Assembly: GCA_011390775.1 (NCBI GenBank)
Contig: JAABRS010000002.1
Span: 1 to 44,646 of the forward strand
Length of the DNA stretch: 44,646 bases
Direction of reading: 5' to 3'
DNA from: Clostridia bacterium
Lineage (GTDB): Bacteria; Bacillota; Clostridia; Tissierellales; Dethiosulfatibacteraceae
Both the position numbers and the translations under genes were made by a program. Shown piece by piece: positions 10,522 through 19,726 of the stretch. The notes beneath the pieces are model-generated. The model had not been told where the DNA came from. It ran no database searches and worked only from the letters and a program-made list of their open reading frames with translations. Positions within the stretch are counted from its first letter, which is position 1; each line of letters begins with the position of its first letter.

Positions 10522-11211
10522 CTAATAATTTCTTTCTCCAAATATATCTGTACCTATTCTAACTATGTTTGCTCCTTCTTCAATAGCTACATGATAATCA
10601 TTGCTCATTCCCATAGAAAGAAACTCCATAGATACATTATCATATTCTATATTAGAATATTTATCAAAATTATTTTTTAATTCTTTGAATATAGGTCGAG
10701 CATCTTCAGGATTATCGAAATACGGAGCGACAGTCATGAATCCTTTAATATTAAGGGTTTTAAACTGTGAAATTCTCTTTATAGACTCTTCTAACTCCTG
10801 AATTTTAAATCCGAATTTTGAATCATCTTCTGCCACATTTACCTCTAAAAGAATATTCATGCTCATATTGTTATCTCTACAATATTTATCAATACGTTTT
10901 GCCAATCTTATGCTATCAACCGATTGTATTAGTTTTACTTTATCATAGATATATTTTACTTTATTTCTCTGTAAATGCCCAATCATATGCCAGTTAATTT
11001 CTTTATCTATTTTTTCATATTTTTCTAAAAATTCTTGAACTCTATTTTCTCCAAAATCTCTTAATCCACAATTATAAGCTTCGATTATTTTTTCAACATC
11101 AAAATTTTTTGATACCGCTATAATTGTAATGTCATTTATACTTCTTTCAGTTTTTTTAAGGGATTTTCTAATTTTATTTTTAATATCTTCAATATTTTTT
11201 TCAATTGTCAT
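10522..11211 (-). CDS. yggS: YggS/PLPBP family pyridoxal-phosphate homeostasis protein
   Basis: PLP-binding TIM-barrel protein without known catalytic activity that influences vitamin B6 and amino-acid homeostasis. The 229-aa protein has the PLP-lysine region IIAVSKN, FGENRVQEF, NWHMIGHLQRNKVKY and the phosphate-binding C-terminus with SMGMSNDYHVAIEEGANIVRIG (family landmarks). The start at ATG 11211 is chosen because AAGGTGG lies 5 bases upstream; a GTG nine bases earlier is part of that ribosome binding site. It is the standard upstream neighbour of sepF. Confidence 0.95.
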   Translation of the reverse strand: MTIEKNIEDIKNKIRKSLKKTERSINDITIIAVSKNFDVEKIIEAYNCGLRDFGENRVQEFLEKYEKIDKEINWHMIGHLQRNKVKYIYDKVKLIQSVDSIRLAKRIDKYCRDNNMSMNILLEVNVAEDDSKFGFKIQELEESIKRISQFKTLNIKGFMTVAPYFDNPEDARPIFKELKNNFDKYSNIEYDNVSMEFLSMGMSNDYHVAIEEGANIVRIGTDIFGERNY

Positions 11212-11221
11212 AAATACCACC

Positions 11222-12448
11222 TTATTTAAGAATTTGTCCCTCTTTTACTTCTTCTGGGACGGATATTATCTTATCATATAATTTTACTGTATAAAAACTT
11301 TGATTATTTAATTCTATTTGACCACGACTATTTATAGTGTAACTAGATCCTTCATCAATAATTGAAAAACTATTATTTTCTCCTATAATTTTTATAGGAT
11401 AAAACTTAACTATTTTACTTGCTCCAATTACATAAACTCCTTTTTTTCCATCTTTTTCTATAATTGAACTATTTTCAATTTTAATTCCTTCATATCTCTC
11501 TATTATTAATTCTATATCTATATATCTTTCATTAAAAAATTCATGAAAAAATTTATTTATTTCAACTATTAAAAAGGTATTTTTACTATTTATTTGTTTT
11601 TTTATAATATTTCCTTCTACAGTTTCGTCATTTTTTTTAAATCGAATTTTTATGTGATCGTTGTTCTCCAGGACAATATCTTTTAAATCTATCATAATAT
11701 ACCAGTTGAAATTATTAATCACCTTAATAATAGGTTCGGATATGTTTATTTTTTCTTTTGAAATTATATTTTCTTCTAAATTGACTATGTTGTAGTTTCC
11801 TGCCCTAAAAGTTTCCAATTTACTAATATCAAATACTTCTTCAGCATTATCAATCTTATAACTTACTATTCCACTTGATTTAGAATATATATTAATATTA
11901 CTATTAGATACACTAGCTGATAACTCATTCTTCTTTTCGTATAATTCTTCTAATGTCATATCGGTGTATTCATTAGTAAAACCTTCATTAGCCTCATATT
12001 TTTTGATGATTTCAAAAGCTTCTTCATATTTTTTTTCTATAATAAATTTTTGAATTTGTCTTTCTAATTCATTTATTATCTGTTGATTTTCATCATAATC
12101 TTGAGAATTTTCTTTAGTTTCAATAGCTCTATTAATTTTATCAATTTCACCACTTATTCCTGCACCTTGAAAATTTGGGAAAATAGAAGAAATCAAGGCT
12201 CCTTTTTTTATTCTCTCACCCTCTTCATAGTAATTCTTAATACTTCCTGTGTATTGAGAATAATATATTTCTTCATCTTTTATTATTATCCCAGTACCTT
12301 CGTATTTATTTTCTAGGCTTCCTTTTTCAGCTGTATAGCTTTCTATATCTAGTCTAATATTATCAACATAATAAAGAATGAAAGAAATTAACAAAAGAAC
12401 AATTAACACTTTCACTATATTACTATTGTTTTTTTTATTTTGATTCAT
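11222..12448 (-). CDS. HlyD-like membrane-anchored adaptor protein in the sepF cluster
   Basis: A 408-aa protein with one N-terminal membrane anchor (about residues 11-28, IVKVLIVLLLISFILYYV) and the rest predicted outside. After the anchor comes half of a lipoyl/barrel-sandwich domain (GTGIIIKDEEIYYSQYTGSI, then GERIKKGALI), an alpha-helical coiled-coil hairpin (about residues 105-185), and the second half domain beginning INIYSKSSGIVSYKID, followed by a beta-rich C-terminal region. That layout is the HlyD/membrane-fusion-protein fold. No ABC or RND pump gene is adjacent, so it is an orphan. It is wedged between gpsA and yggS-sepF-yggT, suggesting an envelope or division role. ATG 12448 is preferred to GTG 12457 because GGTGAG precedes it. 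Exact function unknown. Confidence 0.72.
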   Translation of the reverse strand: MNQNKKNNSNIVKVLIVLLLISFILYYVDNIRLDIESYTAEKGSLENKYEGTGIIIKDEEIYYSQYTGSIKNYYEEGERIKKGALISSIFPNFQGAGISGEIDKINRAIETKENSQDYDENQQIINELERQIQKFIIEKKYEEAFEIIKKYEANEGFTNEYTDMTLEELYEKKNELSASVSNSNINIYSKSSGIVSYKIDNAEEVFDISKLETFRAGNYNIVNLEENIISKEKINISEPIIKVINNFNWYIMIDLKDIVLENNDHIKIRFKKNDETVEGNIIKKQINSKNTFLIVEINKFFHEFFNERYIDIELIIERYEGIKIENSSIIEKDGKKGVYVIGASKIVKFYPIKIIGENNSFSIIDEGSSYTINSRGQIELNNQSFYTVKLYDKIISVPEEVKEGQILK

Positions 12449-12463
12449 ATATCTCACCGCTGT

Positions 12464-13471
12464 CTAATAATAATTAAGTTCATCCTTCTTATCTCTTGTC
12501 ATTAAACTATCAACAGATTCCTTAGCTTTTTTCCCTTCATACACAATTTTATATAATTCTTCAACAATAGGCATTTCAACATTATATTTTTTTGCAAGTT
12601 TATATGCTGCTTCTGTAGTATAAATACCTTCTACTACCATACCAACTTCTTTTACAGCTTCTTCCACAGTTTTCCCTTTACCTATAAGTATTCCGGCTCT
12701 TCTATTTCTACTATGCATACTTGTACAGGTTACTATTAAATCACCTATTCCTGAAAGTCCTAAAAAGGTCATTTTGTCAGCACCTAATTTATCAGCTAAT
12801 CTAGATATTTCAATAATGCCTCTATTCATTAAAGCAGCCTTAGTATTATCTCCATACCCTAAGCCATCAGAAATACCTGAAGCTATAGCTATAACATTTT
12901 TTAGTGCTCCACCTATTTCAACTCCTTTTACATCTTCATTGGTATACACTCTAAAAGTATTCGATGTAAAAATCTCCTGTATCTGTTTTGCATATTTTTT
13001 ATTATTTGATGCTGCTACAACAGTTGTTGGTAAGTTCTTTCCTACTTCTTCAGCATGTGAAGGACCTGAAAGAACTACAAATGGATTTTTTGGAATTATT
13101 TCTTTACAAACTTCTGATATAGTTTTTAAAGTTTTAATTTCAATACCCTTAGATACATTTACTACTACTGTATTTGGATTAATTACATCTTTTAATTCGG
13201 TCACTAATTCTCTTATGTTTTGACTTGGAATCGCTAGTACTGCAACATCACAATCTTCAATAAATTCTATATATGAGTTTATCAATTTCACTTCATCAGG
13301 GATTTTAACATCAGGTAAATATTTTTTGTTTTCTCTAGTTTCACTAATAGTTTTTAGTTTGTTTTCATCTCTTATCCATAAAAATACTTCTTCTTCATTT
13401 TGAGCTAGTAAGCATGCTAATGCTGTGCCCCAGCTTCCTCCACCTAAAACTATGATTTTATTTTTTTTCAT
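12464..13471 (-). CDS. gpsA: Glycerol-3-phosphate dehydrogenase [NAD(P)+]
   Basis: Reduces dihydroxyacetone phosphate to sn-glycerol 3-phosphate, the backbone for phospholipids. The 335-aa protein starts with the dinucleotide-binding loop VLGGGSWGTALA (about residues 8-19), and has VNVSKGIE, LSGPSHAEEV, the catalytic Lys in GGALKNVIAIASGI, and the GLSGIGDLIVTCTS and SRNRRAG elements typical of GpsA. AGGAGG precedes ATG 13471. It lies 11 bases downstream of plsY, which uses the product as acyl acceptor, so the pair forms the entry module to phospholipid synthesis. Confidence 0.97.
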   Translation of the reverse strand: MKKNKIIVLGGGSWGTALACLLAQNEEEVFLWIRDENKLKTISETRENKKYLPDVKIPDEVKLINSYIEFIEDCDVAVLAIPSQNIRELVTELKDVINPNTVVVNVSKGIEIKTLKTISEVCKEIIPKNPFVVLSGPSHAEEVGKNLPTTVVAASNNKKYAKQIQEIFTSNTFRVYTNEDVKGVEIGGALKNVIAIASGISDGLGYGDNTKAALMNRGIIEISRLADKLGADKMTFLGLSGIGDLIVTCTSMHSRNRRAGILIGKGKTVEEAVKEVGMVVEGIYTTEAAYKLAKKYNVEMPIVEELYKIVYEGKKAKESVDSLMTRDKKDELNYY

Positions 13472-13482
13472 AAAATCGCCTC

Positions 13483-14073
13483 CTATTTAGTCTTTAGTTT
13501 TTTCTCTTCACCTTTGATAAGCCTTACTATATTTTCTCTATGCCTAAAGATAGCCAAAAGTGATAAAGTTATAGTGAAAATTAAAAAGGCATCTTCTAAT
13601 GGTCTGAAAAAAATAATAGCTATAATCGGTGCCAAAGAAACTCCTATTAAAGATCCAATAGACACTATCTTTGTCACAAATGCTATTGTAATTCCTATAG
13701 CAAAACATATTAATGCTAAATAAGGATTAATAAATAACATAACTCCAATAGATGAAGCTATTCCTTTACCGCCTTTAAATTTTAATACCGCTGGCCAATT
13801 ATGACCTACTAGCAAAAATATACCACCTATATATTGCCCGTATACTGGGTCTATTTGATGACTGATAAAGGCTGCTAAAACTCCTTTAAGTAGGTCTCCT
13901 AAAAAAACTAGAATCCCAATCTTATATCCAAAAGCTCTTATGGCATTTGTTGCTCCGGCATTTCCACTTCCATAATTTCTTACATCTTTTTTAAGAAAAA
14001 TCTTACCAATAAAATATGCACTAGAAATATTACCTATCAAGTATGATATTAATATTATAATAAGATAATTCAC
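13483..14073 (-). CDS. plsY: Glycerol-3-phosphate acyltransferase PlsY
   Basis: Integral membrane enzyme that transfers an acyl group from acyl-phosphate to glycerol 3-phosphate. Several hydrophobic helices alternate with the three conserved loops: GSGNAGATN (loop 1), GHNWPAVLKFKGGKGIA (loop 2) and the later HRENIVRLIKGEE (loop 3). The reading frame could open at a GTG at 14082, but that lies inside the der coding end; the GTG at 14073 has AGAGGTG about 6 bases upstream and begins directly after the der stop, giving MNYLIIILISYLIGN and 196 aa. The partner gpsA follows. The acyl-phosphate synthase gene plsX is not in the window. Confidence 0.95.
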   Translation of the reverse strand: MNYLIIILISYLIGNISSAYFIGKIFLKKDVRNYGSGNAGATNAIRAFGYKIGILVFLGDLLKGVLAAFISHQIDPVYGQYIGGIFLLVGHNWPAVLKFKGGKGIASSIGVMLFINPYLALICFAIGITIAFVTKIVSIGSLIGVSLAPIIAIIFFRPLEDAFLIFTITLSLLAIFRHRENIVRLIKGEEKKLKTK

Positions 14074-14074
14074 A

Positions 14075-15391
14075 CTAATCACCTCTGTTCCTATAAGAAA
14101 TAATAATAGGAGTTCCTTCGAAAATAAAATTTTCTCTTAACTTATTTTCAATATATCTTGTGTACGAAAAATGCACCAACTTTTTATTGTTTACAAAGAT
14201 TAAAAACCTTGGTGGATTTATACTTACTTGTGAAGCATAAAAAATCTTAAGTCTTTTTCCTTTAACCGCTCTAGGCTGATTCATCAAGACTGCATCATTT
14301 ATTACATCGTTTAAAACTCCAGTTTTAATTCTAAAGCTTCTATATTCATTTACTTCATTAATCTTGTCAATTATTTTACTCATCCTCTGACCAGTTAGAG
14401 CTGATACAGTAATTACAGGACAAAAAGTCATAAAGGATAATTTACTATATAAATCTTCAATAAATTTATTATATGATCCCTTTTGCTTTTCTACTAAATC
14501 CCACTTATTGACTATAATGATAACACTTCTACCATTTTCAATAGCATAACCTGCTATTTTTGTATCTTGTTCACTTACCCCTTGTTCACCATCTATTACT
14601 AATAAACAAATATCTGATCTTTCGATTGCAGTAAATGACCTAATTACGCTGTATCTCTCAATATCTTGATATATTTTATTTTTCTTTCTTATTCCTGCAG
14701 TATCTATAAAAGTATATCTGTTATCATTTATTTCTATTTCTGTATCAATAGCATCCCGTGTAGTACCAGGGATTTCGCTCACTATTACTCTTTCTTCTCC
14801 AAAAATATTGTTTACAATAGATGATTTACCAACGTTCGGTTTACCTATAACAGCTACTTTTACTCCTATATAGTTTTCTTCCATTTGGTCTAATTTATTA
14901 AACTTCTTCATTACTTCATCAAGTAAATCTCCAATACCTAATCCTTCGGCTGCGGATATAGCTATAGGTTCTCCTAGCCCTAATTCATAGAAATCGTAAA
15001 TATTATCATCTAATACATGTTTATCTATTTTATTACATACCAATAAGGTATTGGTGTTTTTCTTCCTAATTATATTAGCAATATCCCTATCTATTGCCGT
15101 AATACCCTCTTTCCCGTCAACTAAAAATATTATAACATCTGCTGTATCAAGGGCAATTTCTGCTTGTCTATACATTTGTTTTAATATAATATCATCATCG
15201 TGAGGTTCAATCCCACCGGTATCAATTAAAGTAAAATGCTTATTTAGCCATTCGCAATCAGCATATATTCTATCTCTCGTAACTCCTGGGGTATCTTCTA
15301 CAATGGAAATTCTTTTTTCAGCTAATCTATTAAAAAGCGTTGATTTACCAACATTTGGTCTTCCTACTATCGCTACAATCGGTTTAGTCAT
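14075..15391 (-). CDS. der: Ribosome biogenesis GTPase Der (EngA)
   Basis: Double GTPase needed for maturation of the 50S ribosomal subunit. Two complete G domains are visible: G1 GRPNVGKST at residues 10-18 with DTPGVTRD and NKID, and a second G1 GKPNVGKSS near residue 182 with [16 protein letters not shown] and NKWD. The C-terminal KH-like domain follows, with [15 protein letters not shown]. At 438 aa it is full length. AGGAGG precedes ATG 15391, whose first codons overlap the end of the DUF512 gene by 8 bases. The order DUF512-der-plsY-gpsA is common in Clostridia. Confidence 0.97.
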   Translation of the reverse strand: MTKPIVAIVGRPNVGKSTLFNRLAEKRISIVEDTPGVTRDRIYADCEWLNKHFTLIDTGGIEPHDDDIILKQMYRQAEIALDTADVIIFLVDGKEGITAIDRDIANIIRKKNTNTLLVCNKIDKHVLDDNIYDFYELGLGEPIAISAAEGLGIGDLLDEVMKKFNKLDQMEENYIGVKVAVIGKPNVGKSSIVNNIFGEERVIVSEIPGTTRDAIDTEIEINDNRYTFIDTAGIRKKNKIYQDIERYSVIRSFTAIERSDICLLVIDGEQGVSEQDTKIAGYAIENGRSVIIIVNKWDLVEKQKGSYNKFIEDLYSKLSFMTFCPVITVSALTGQRMSKIIDKINEVNEYRSFRIKTGVLNDVINDAVLMNQPRAVKGKRLKIFYASQVSINPPRFLIFVNNKKLVHFSYTRYIENKLRENFIFEGTPIIISYRNRGD

Positions 15392-16706
15392 AACTTCCTC
15401 CTAAAACTATTTTCATGAATTTTTTACCATCTACCTTTGAAACAATTACATTTGATTTTAATTCCCTTTCAATATCTCTTATTTTTACATCATCTAAAAA
15501 TACATCTTCGTTAAATTTTATCATATTATCAGGAATTATTAAATTCTTATTTTCTACTTTTCCTTTGAGTTGGTTGATTATGTCAACACCAGTCAATAAG
15601 CCTGAGACAGTTATTGTATGACCAAAAAAATCATTTATAACTCTATGAACAACGATATGTATGTTTGGATATCTTTTTCCTATTTTTTTAGCTATGTTCG
15701 TCATATTTTCATAAGCAAGATATCCAGTAACTATGTGGTATTCTTTTTCTATATTTTTATCTATTTCTTTGTTTTTCTTTAATTCTTCATCTATTTCCCA
15801 ATTAAAAAGGCTTATCATTCCCACTCCATTTTCAATCTGCTGGTACTCTTCATAATACTTGTGTTCTGGTATTTTTTTATCTGCATCTATATAAAACTCA
15901 TCTGAAGGAAAAACAAAATTAGTTTTAATTTCTTCTTTATATTTTTTATTGAAACTTTCTATAATTTCTAAAACTTTTGAAGAAGATTCTTTATCGAATC
16001 CATGAATTTTAGGTAAACTATCTCTAAATTTTGTTAAACCTACTGGAACTACAGCTATACTTCTTACATTTGGATATAAATTTTTTAGATCTTCTATAGA
16101 TTTTTTTAACTCTTCTCCATCGTTTAAATCTTTACATAATACTATCTGTGTATCTATTATTATGTTTGTACCCTTAAACTTATTTAATATTTTCATTATA
16201 TTTTTTGCGTTTTTATTTTTTAACATTTGAAAACGCAATTCAGGATTTGTAGTGTGTACACTTACTTTTAGTGGTGATAAACCGTAACTTATAATTTTAT
16301 CTATATCTCTTTCTTTTAAATTAGTCAAAGTTAGATAGTTTCCGGACAAAAATGATAACCTTGTATCATCATCCTTTACATAAAGAGAACTGCGTAAATT
16401 TTTCGGTAATTGGTCTATAAAACAAAAAACACATTTATTAGTACATGTTTTAATTTTATCCATGAGAGGATTTTCAAATTCAATACCTATATCTTCATCA
16501 ATATCTTTTTCTATCTCATATTCGTATAAATCCCCATTATTTTTTTGAATCTTTAAAAAAATATAATCGTCTGACATAATATATTTATAATCAATAACAT
16601 CTTCTATTTCTTTATCATTAACAGCTAAAAGAATATCTCCTTCTTCTATTTCTAATTCTTCTGCTATACTATTTTTTTTTACTCTTATAATTTTATTTAC
16701 TATCAT
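15384..16706 (-). CDS. DUF512 radical-SAM protein with N-terminal PDZ-like domain
   Basis: A 440-aa protein of a widely conserved but functionally uncharacterised clostridial family. The first ~75 residues resemble a PDZ domain ([20 protein letters not shown]). Next comes a radical-SAM cluster motif, Cys88-x3-Cys92-x2-Cys95 (CTNKCVFC) followed by FIDQLP, then a TIM-barrel-like region ([21 protein letters not shown]) and a C-terminal DUF512 domain with [21 protein letters not shown] and FLDD. These features are directly visible; the substrate is not known. It is the first gene of the transcript that continues into der and plsY. GGAG 8 bases before ATG 16706 sets the start. Confidence 0.85.
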   Translation of the reverse strand: MIVNKIIRVKKNSIAEELEIEEGDILLAVNDKEIEDVIDYKYIMSDDYIFLKIQKNNGDLYEYEIEKDIDEDIGIEFENPLMDKIKTCTNKCVFCFIDQLPKNLRSSLYVKDDDTRLSFLSGNYLTLTNLKERDIDKIISYGLSPLKVSVHTTNPELRFQMLKNKNAKNIMKILNKFKGTNIIIDTQIVLCKDLNDGEELKKSIEDLKNLYPNVRSIAVVPVGLTKFRDSLPKIHGFDKESSSKVLEIIESFNKKYKEEIKTNFVFPSDEFYIDADKKIPEHKYYEEYQQIENGVGMISLFNWEIDEELKKNKEIDKNIEKEYHIVTGYLAYENMTNIAKKIGKRYPNIHIVVHRVINDFFGHTITVSGLLTGVDIINQLKGKVENKNLIIPDNMIKFNEDVFLDDVKIRDIERELKSNVIVSKVDGKKFMKIVLGGSYD

Positions 16707-16732
16707 TTTAACACTCCAATCATAACGTTTTA

Positions 16733-16760
16733 ATTATATCATATATATGAATTAAGTAAA
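16733..16760 (-). promoter_or_regulatory. Promoter of the DUF512-der-plsY-gpsA-...-pyrR transcript
   Basis: TATAAT (16733-16738) is preceded by TG plus one base, giving an extended -10 element, and by TTTACT (16755-16760) as a -35 element with a 16-base spacer. The start point would be near 16726, about 20 bases before the ATG. It lies right after the phoR terminator, so this is a clear transcription boundary. Confidence 0.62.
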
Positions 16761-16761
16761 C

Positions 16762-16789
16762 AAAAAAGGCATAGTTTCAACACTATACC
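16762..16789 (-). terminator. Intrinsic terminator after phoR
   Basis: On the minus strand GGTATAGT and ACTATGCC form an 8-bp stem (one G-U pair) around a 6-base loop, followed directly by TTTTTTGTTT (16762-16767 and beyond). It lies 15 bases past the phoR stop codon and ends the ftsZ-nrdR-phoP-phoR transcript. Confidence 0.85.
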
Positions 16790-16803
16790 TGTTTTATAAT
16801 GCT

Positions 16804-18525
16804 TTAGTTTGTTGGAATTTTAATTATAATCTCTGTTCCTTTATTTAATTCACTATTTATCACTACTTCTCCGTAAAAACTTTTAACTATATGCTTAACT
16901 ATTGCCAAACCTAATCCAGTGCCACCTGTCCCTCTATTTCTAGATTTATCAGCTCTATAAAATCTTTCAAATATTCTATCTATATCTTTTTCTTCAATGC
17001 CAATTCCACTATCTTTGACTTTTAAAATTAGTTTATCTTTTTTTATTTCATAAGATACTTCTACATAACCACCTTCATTATTGTATTTAATTCCATTATC
17101 AATTAAATTTATAAGCATTTGTTTAAATCTATCTCGATCACCTTTTATAATTATGTCATTATTAGAATGATTAACTATAATATCGACATTTTTTTCTCTT
17201 CTTAGATGACTCAATAAGTCTACTACTTCTTCAACTGCTTTCCTTACCTTATATTCAATATTTTTTCCTTTTGTAGTTTCAATTTCTGATAAAACCAACA
17301 TGTCATTTATAAGATTAGATAATCTTTCAGTTTCTAATTCAATTATGTCATAAAATCTCATTTCAGTTTTTCGATCAACATTTTCTGAATTTTTTAAGGT
17401 CTCAATAAATCCTTTTATTGATGTAAGAGGTGTCTTTAATTCATGAGTTACATTACCAATAAAATCGCTTCTTATTCTTTCTAATTTTCTAATCTCTGTA
17501 ATATCTTGTATAATTAAAACTGCACCAGTTCTGAATCTATTACTATATCCCTTCAAGGAATTAATTGTAAATTGAAGTATTTTATCATTTATCTCTATCT
17601 CTGATGTTAAAAGTTTTGGTTCCTGATAAAACAAATCAATAAATTTATTTAATTCATAATTTCTTACAATATCAGACAGTTTTCTTTCATTCAAAGAATT
17701 TTCTACATTAAACAAATTTTTTACAATGGGGTTATTATAAAAAATTTGTTTATCATCATTAATTACAACAACTCCATCTTTCATACTTTTAAAAATAGAA
17801 TTAAGACTGTTGTTTTCGAATTCAAGAGTTTCAATTTTTTTACTGATTTTTCCACTCATAATATTAAAATTATTTATTAAACTTTTAAATTCTTCATCTT
17901 GAATTATTAATTTTTCTCCGTAATATTCGTTATTAATTCTAGATATTGCATCATCAATTTTTTTATAATTATTCTCAAGCTTATTAATTATACTAAAAGC
18001 AGTAAAAATTGTTAGTCCTAAACCTATTAAAAATATAAAAATATAGTTTGTTAATATGTTTTTAGTAAAATAATAAATACTGCTAATAGGAATAGCAGTT
18101 CTTAAAATAAAAACTTCTTGATTTTTCTCAAAATATTTACCATAATAAAGCATTTCTTTCTTCACGGTATTGCTAAACCTTTTAGCTATACCTTCACCTT
18201 CATTCAGGGCTAAAATGACTTCTTCTCTATTACTATGGTTTGACATTAATCTATAATCTTCATCGGAATCAAAAACAACCTCTCCAGACCCTCTAATTAC
18301 AGTTATTCTTACTTCATTATTTTTATCAAAATCCTTCAAATACATATTAATATCATCATATTCGCTTTTATTTAGTGCTGTTTCAAAAAAACCAGTATAA
18401 TTTTTTAACTCTTGTATTTTTTCTTCTGTATACGAATTTCTTAAATTAATCACTAAATAAATAGATGTAATTAAGGTGAAAACAGTAATTAAAAGAATAC
18501 TTTTTAATAAAATGTTTTTTTTCAT
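16804..18525 (-). CDS. phoR: PhoR-like sensor histidine kinase
   Basis: Membrane sensor kinase of a two-component system. Visible order: first transmembrane helix (about 9-28), an extracellular sensing domain of about 120 residues, second transmembrane helix (about 158-178), a HAMP-like linker, a PAS domain (about 240-345, ending in VLIIQDITEIRKLER), the HisKA dimerisation domain with phospho-accepting His361 in VTHELKTPLTS, and a HATPase domain with N box NLIDNGIKYN, G1 DSGIGIEEKD and FERFYRADKSRNRG. The domain order matches PhoR and also WalK, so the name and the signal sensed are inferred. Its ATG overlaps the phoP stop by 4 bases. Confidence 0.87.
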   Translation of the reverse strand: MKKNILLKSILLITVFTLITSIYLVINLRNSYTEEKIQELKNYTGFFETALNKSEYDDINMYLKDFDKNNEVRITVIRGSGEVVFDSDEDYRLMSNHSNREEVILALNEGEGIAKRFSNTVKKEMLYYGKYFEKNQEVFILRTAIPISSIYYFTKNILTNYIFIFLIGLGLTIFTAFSIINKLENNYKKIDDAISRINNEYYGEKLIIQDEEFKSLINNFNIMSGKISKKIETLEFENNSLNSIFKSMKDGVVVINDDKQIFYNNPIVKNLFNVENSLNERKLSDIVRNYELNKFIDLFYQEPKLLTSEIEINDKILQFTINSLKGYSNRFRTGAVLIIQDITEIRKLERIRSDFIGNVTHELKTPLTSIKGFIETLKNSENVDRKTEMRFYDIIELETERLSNLINDMLVLSEIETTKGKNIEYKVRKAVEEVVDLLSHLRREKNVDIIVNHSNNDIIIKGDRDRFKQMLINLIDNGIKYNNEGGYVEVSYEIKKDKLILKVKDSGIGIEEKDIDRIFERFYRADKSRNRGTGGTGLGLAIVKHIVKSFYGEVVINSELNKGTEIIIKIPTN

Positions 18526-19211
18526 TTTATTTTATATCCTACCCCTCTTACAGTTTCTATATATTCCATTTCACTATCTATTTCTTCAATTTTTTTTCTT
18601 AAATGCCTAATATGAACATCTACAGTTCTTGTTTCTCCTATATAATCATATCCCCAAACTTCATTTAACAAATTATCTCTTGAAAATACTTTTCCTTTAT
18701 TATTTGCTAAAAGAAGAAGAACGTCATATTCTTTCAAGGTTAATTTAATTTCAGTTTCTTTAATCTTTACTATGTGTTCCGTAGTATTTATAGTCATATT
18801 TTTTAATTGAATTATTTCTTTTGATAAATTTGTCTCCATGGTACTTCTTCTCAGTAAAGCTTTAACTCTTGCTGTTAGCTCTTTTACGCTAAAAGGCTTG
18901 GTGATATAATCATCAGCCCCAATTTCTAAACCAAATATTTTATCTGTTTCTGTGGATTTAGCTGTAAGCATAATTATAGGTATTGTTTTAAACTTTTCAT
19001 TACCTCTTACATATTTACAAACTTGAATTCCATCAACTTCCGGCATCATTAAATCTAAAATAATTAAATCAATATTTATTTTGTTTATTTTTTCTATTCC
19101 TTCTTTACCATTTTTAGCAGTAAAAACTTTATAATTGCTCAACTCTAAATTAAATCTAATTAATTCTAAAATATTTATTTCATCATCTATAACTAATATA
19201 TTTGAAGTCAT
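18522..19211 (-). CDS. phoP: OmpR/PhoB family response regulator
   Basis: DNA-binding partner of the adjacent kinase. The receiver domain (about residues 1-120) has the acidic DDE cluster at 9-11, phospho-accepting Asp53 in ILDLMMPEVDG, the conserved Thr in MLTAKS and the Lys in ITKPFS. The winged-helix output domain (about 130-229) carries VFSRDNLLNEVWGYDY and the recognition segment RTVDVHIRHLRKKI. At 229 aa the protein is complete. AAAGGTGG precedes ATG 19211. PhoP, WalR and related regulators share this architecture, so the regulon cannot be deduced; no phosphate transport genes are in the window. Confidence 0.88.
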   Translation of the reverse strand: MTSNILVIDDEINILELIRFNLELSNYKVFTAKNGKEGIEKINKINIDLIILDLMMPEVDGIQVCKYVRGNEKFKTIPIIMLTAKSTETDKIFGLEIGADDYITKPFSVKELTARVKALLRRSTMETNLSKEIIQLKNMTINTTEHIVKIKETEIKLTLKEYDVLLLLANNKGKVFSRDNLLNEVWGYDYIGETRTVDVHIRHLRKKIEEIDSEMEYIETVRGVGYKIK

Positions 19212-19228
19212 ATTACCACCTTTTATAT

Positions 19229-19684
19229 TTAGTTCTTATTTAACATTTTCTTTAATTCATCCATAAATGTATTTATGTCTTTAAATTCTCTATAAACTGA
19301 TGCAAACCTAACGTACGCTACGTCATCTATATCTTTAAGTTCTTGCATTACTAGTTCTCCAATTCTGTAAGAAGAAATTTCATTTTCCATATCGTTAAGT
19401 ATTGTTTTTTCAATCTTATCAGCTATTTCTTCTATTTTTTTTAATGGAATTGATCTTTTTTCGCATGCTTTGATGATACCATTTAGTATTTTATTTCTGT
19501 CAAATGATTCTCTGGTTTTATCTTTTTTTATAACCATAAGTTGAATATTTTCAACTTTTTCATAGGTTGTGAATCTTTTTTTACAGGAAATACACTCTCT
19601 TCTTCTTCTGATTTTTTGTCCTTCATCAGTAGGTCTTGTATCAATTACTTTTGTTTCGTGATATTCGCAAAATGGACAAATCAT
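19229..19684 (-). CDS. nrdR: Transcriptional repressor NrdR
   Basis: Nucleotide-sensing repressor of ribonucleotide reductase operons. The N-terminal zinc ribbon is clear: CPFC at residues 3-6 and CISC at residues 31-34 with RRRREC, followed by FTTYEKVE and an ATP-cone domain (about 49-139, starting [17 protein letters not shown]). The 151-aa length is standard. A GAGGTGA ribosome binding site precedes ATG 19684. It follows ftsZ directly, whereas many spore-forming Clostridia carry spoIIGA, sigE and sigG in between. No nrd genes or NrdR boxes were noticed in this window. Confidence 0.96.
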   Translation of the reverse strand: MICPFCEYHETKVIDTRPTDEGQKIRRRRECISCKKRFTTYEKVENIQLMVIKKDKTRESFDRNKILNGIIKACEKRSIPLKKIEEIADKIEKTILNDMENEISSYRIGELVMQELKDIDDVAYVRFASVYREFKDINTFMDELKKMLNKN

Positions 19685-19701
19685 ATTTCACCTCATATAT
19701 A

Positions 19702-19726
19702 AATAGACTACATAATGTAGTCTATT
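19702..19726. terminator. Palindromic hairpin covering the ftsZ stop codon
   Basis: AATAGACTAC (19702-19711) and GTAGTCTATT (19717-19726) pair perfectly with a 5-base loop, and the ftsZ stop codon (TAG) is inside one arm. On the minus strand the stem is followed by TATATATGAGG, a poor U-tract, so it is more likely a leaky terminator or an mRNA 3'-end stabiliser between ftsZ and nrdR than a full stop. Confidence 0.5.

Noticed and set aside
12774-13223. Plus-strand 149-aa ORF opposite gpsA
   Set aside because: Long antisense ORF caused by codon bias; it covers the conserved GpsA frame and has no start signals.
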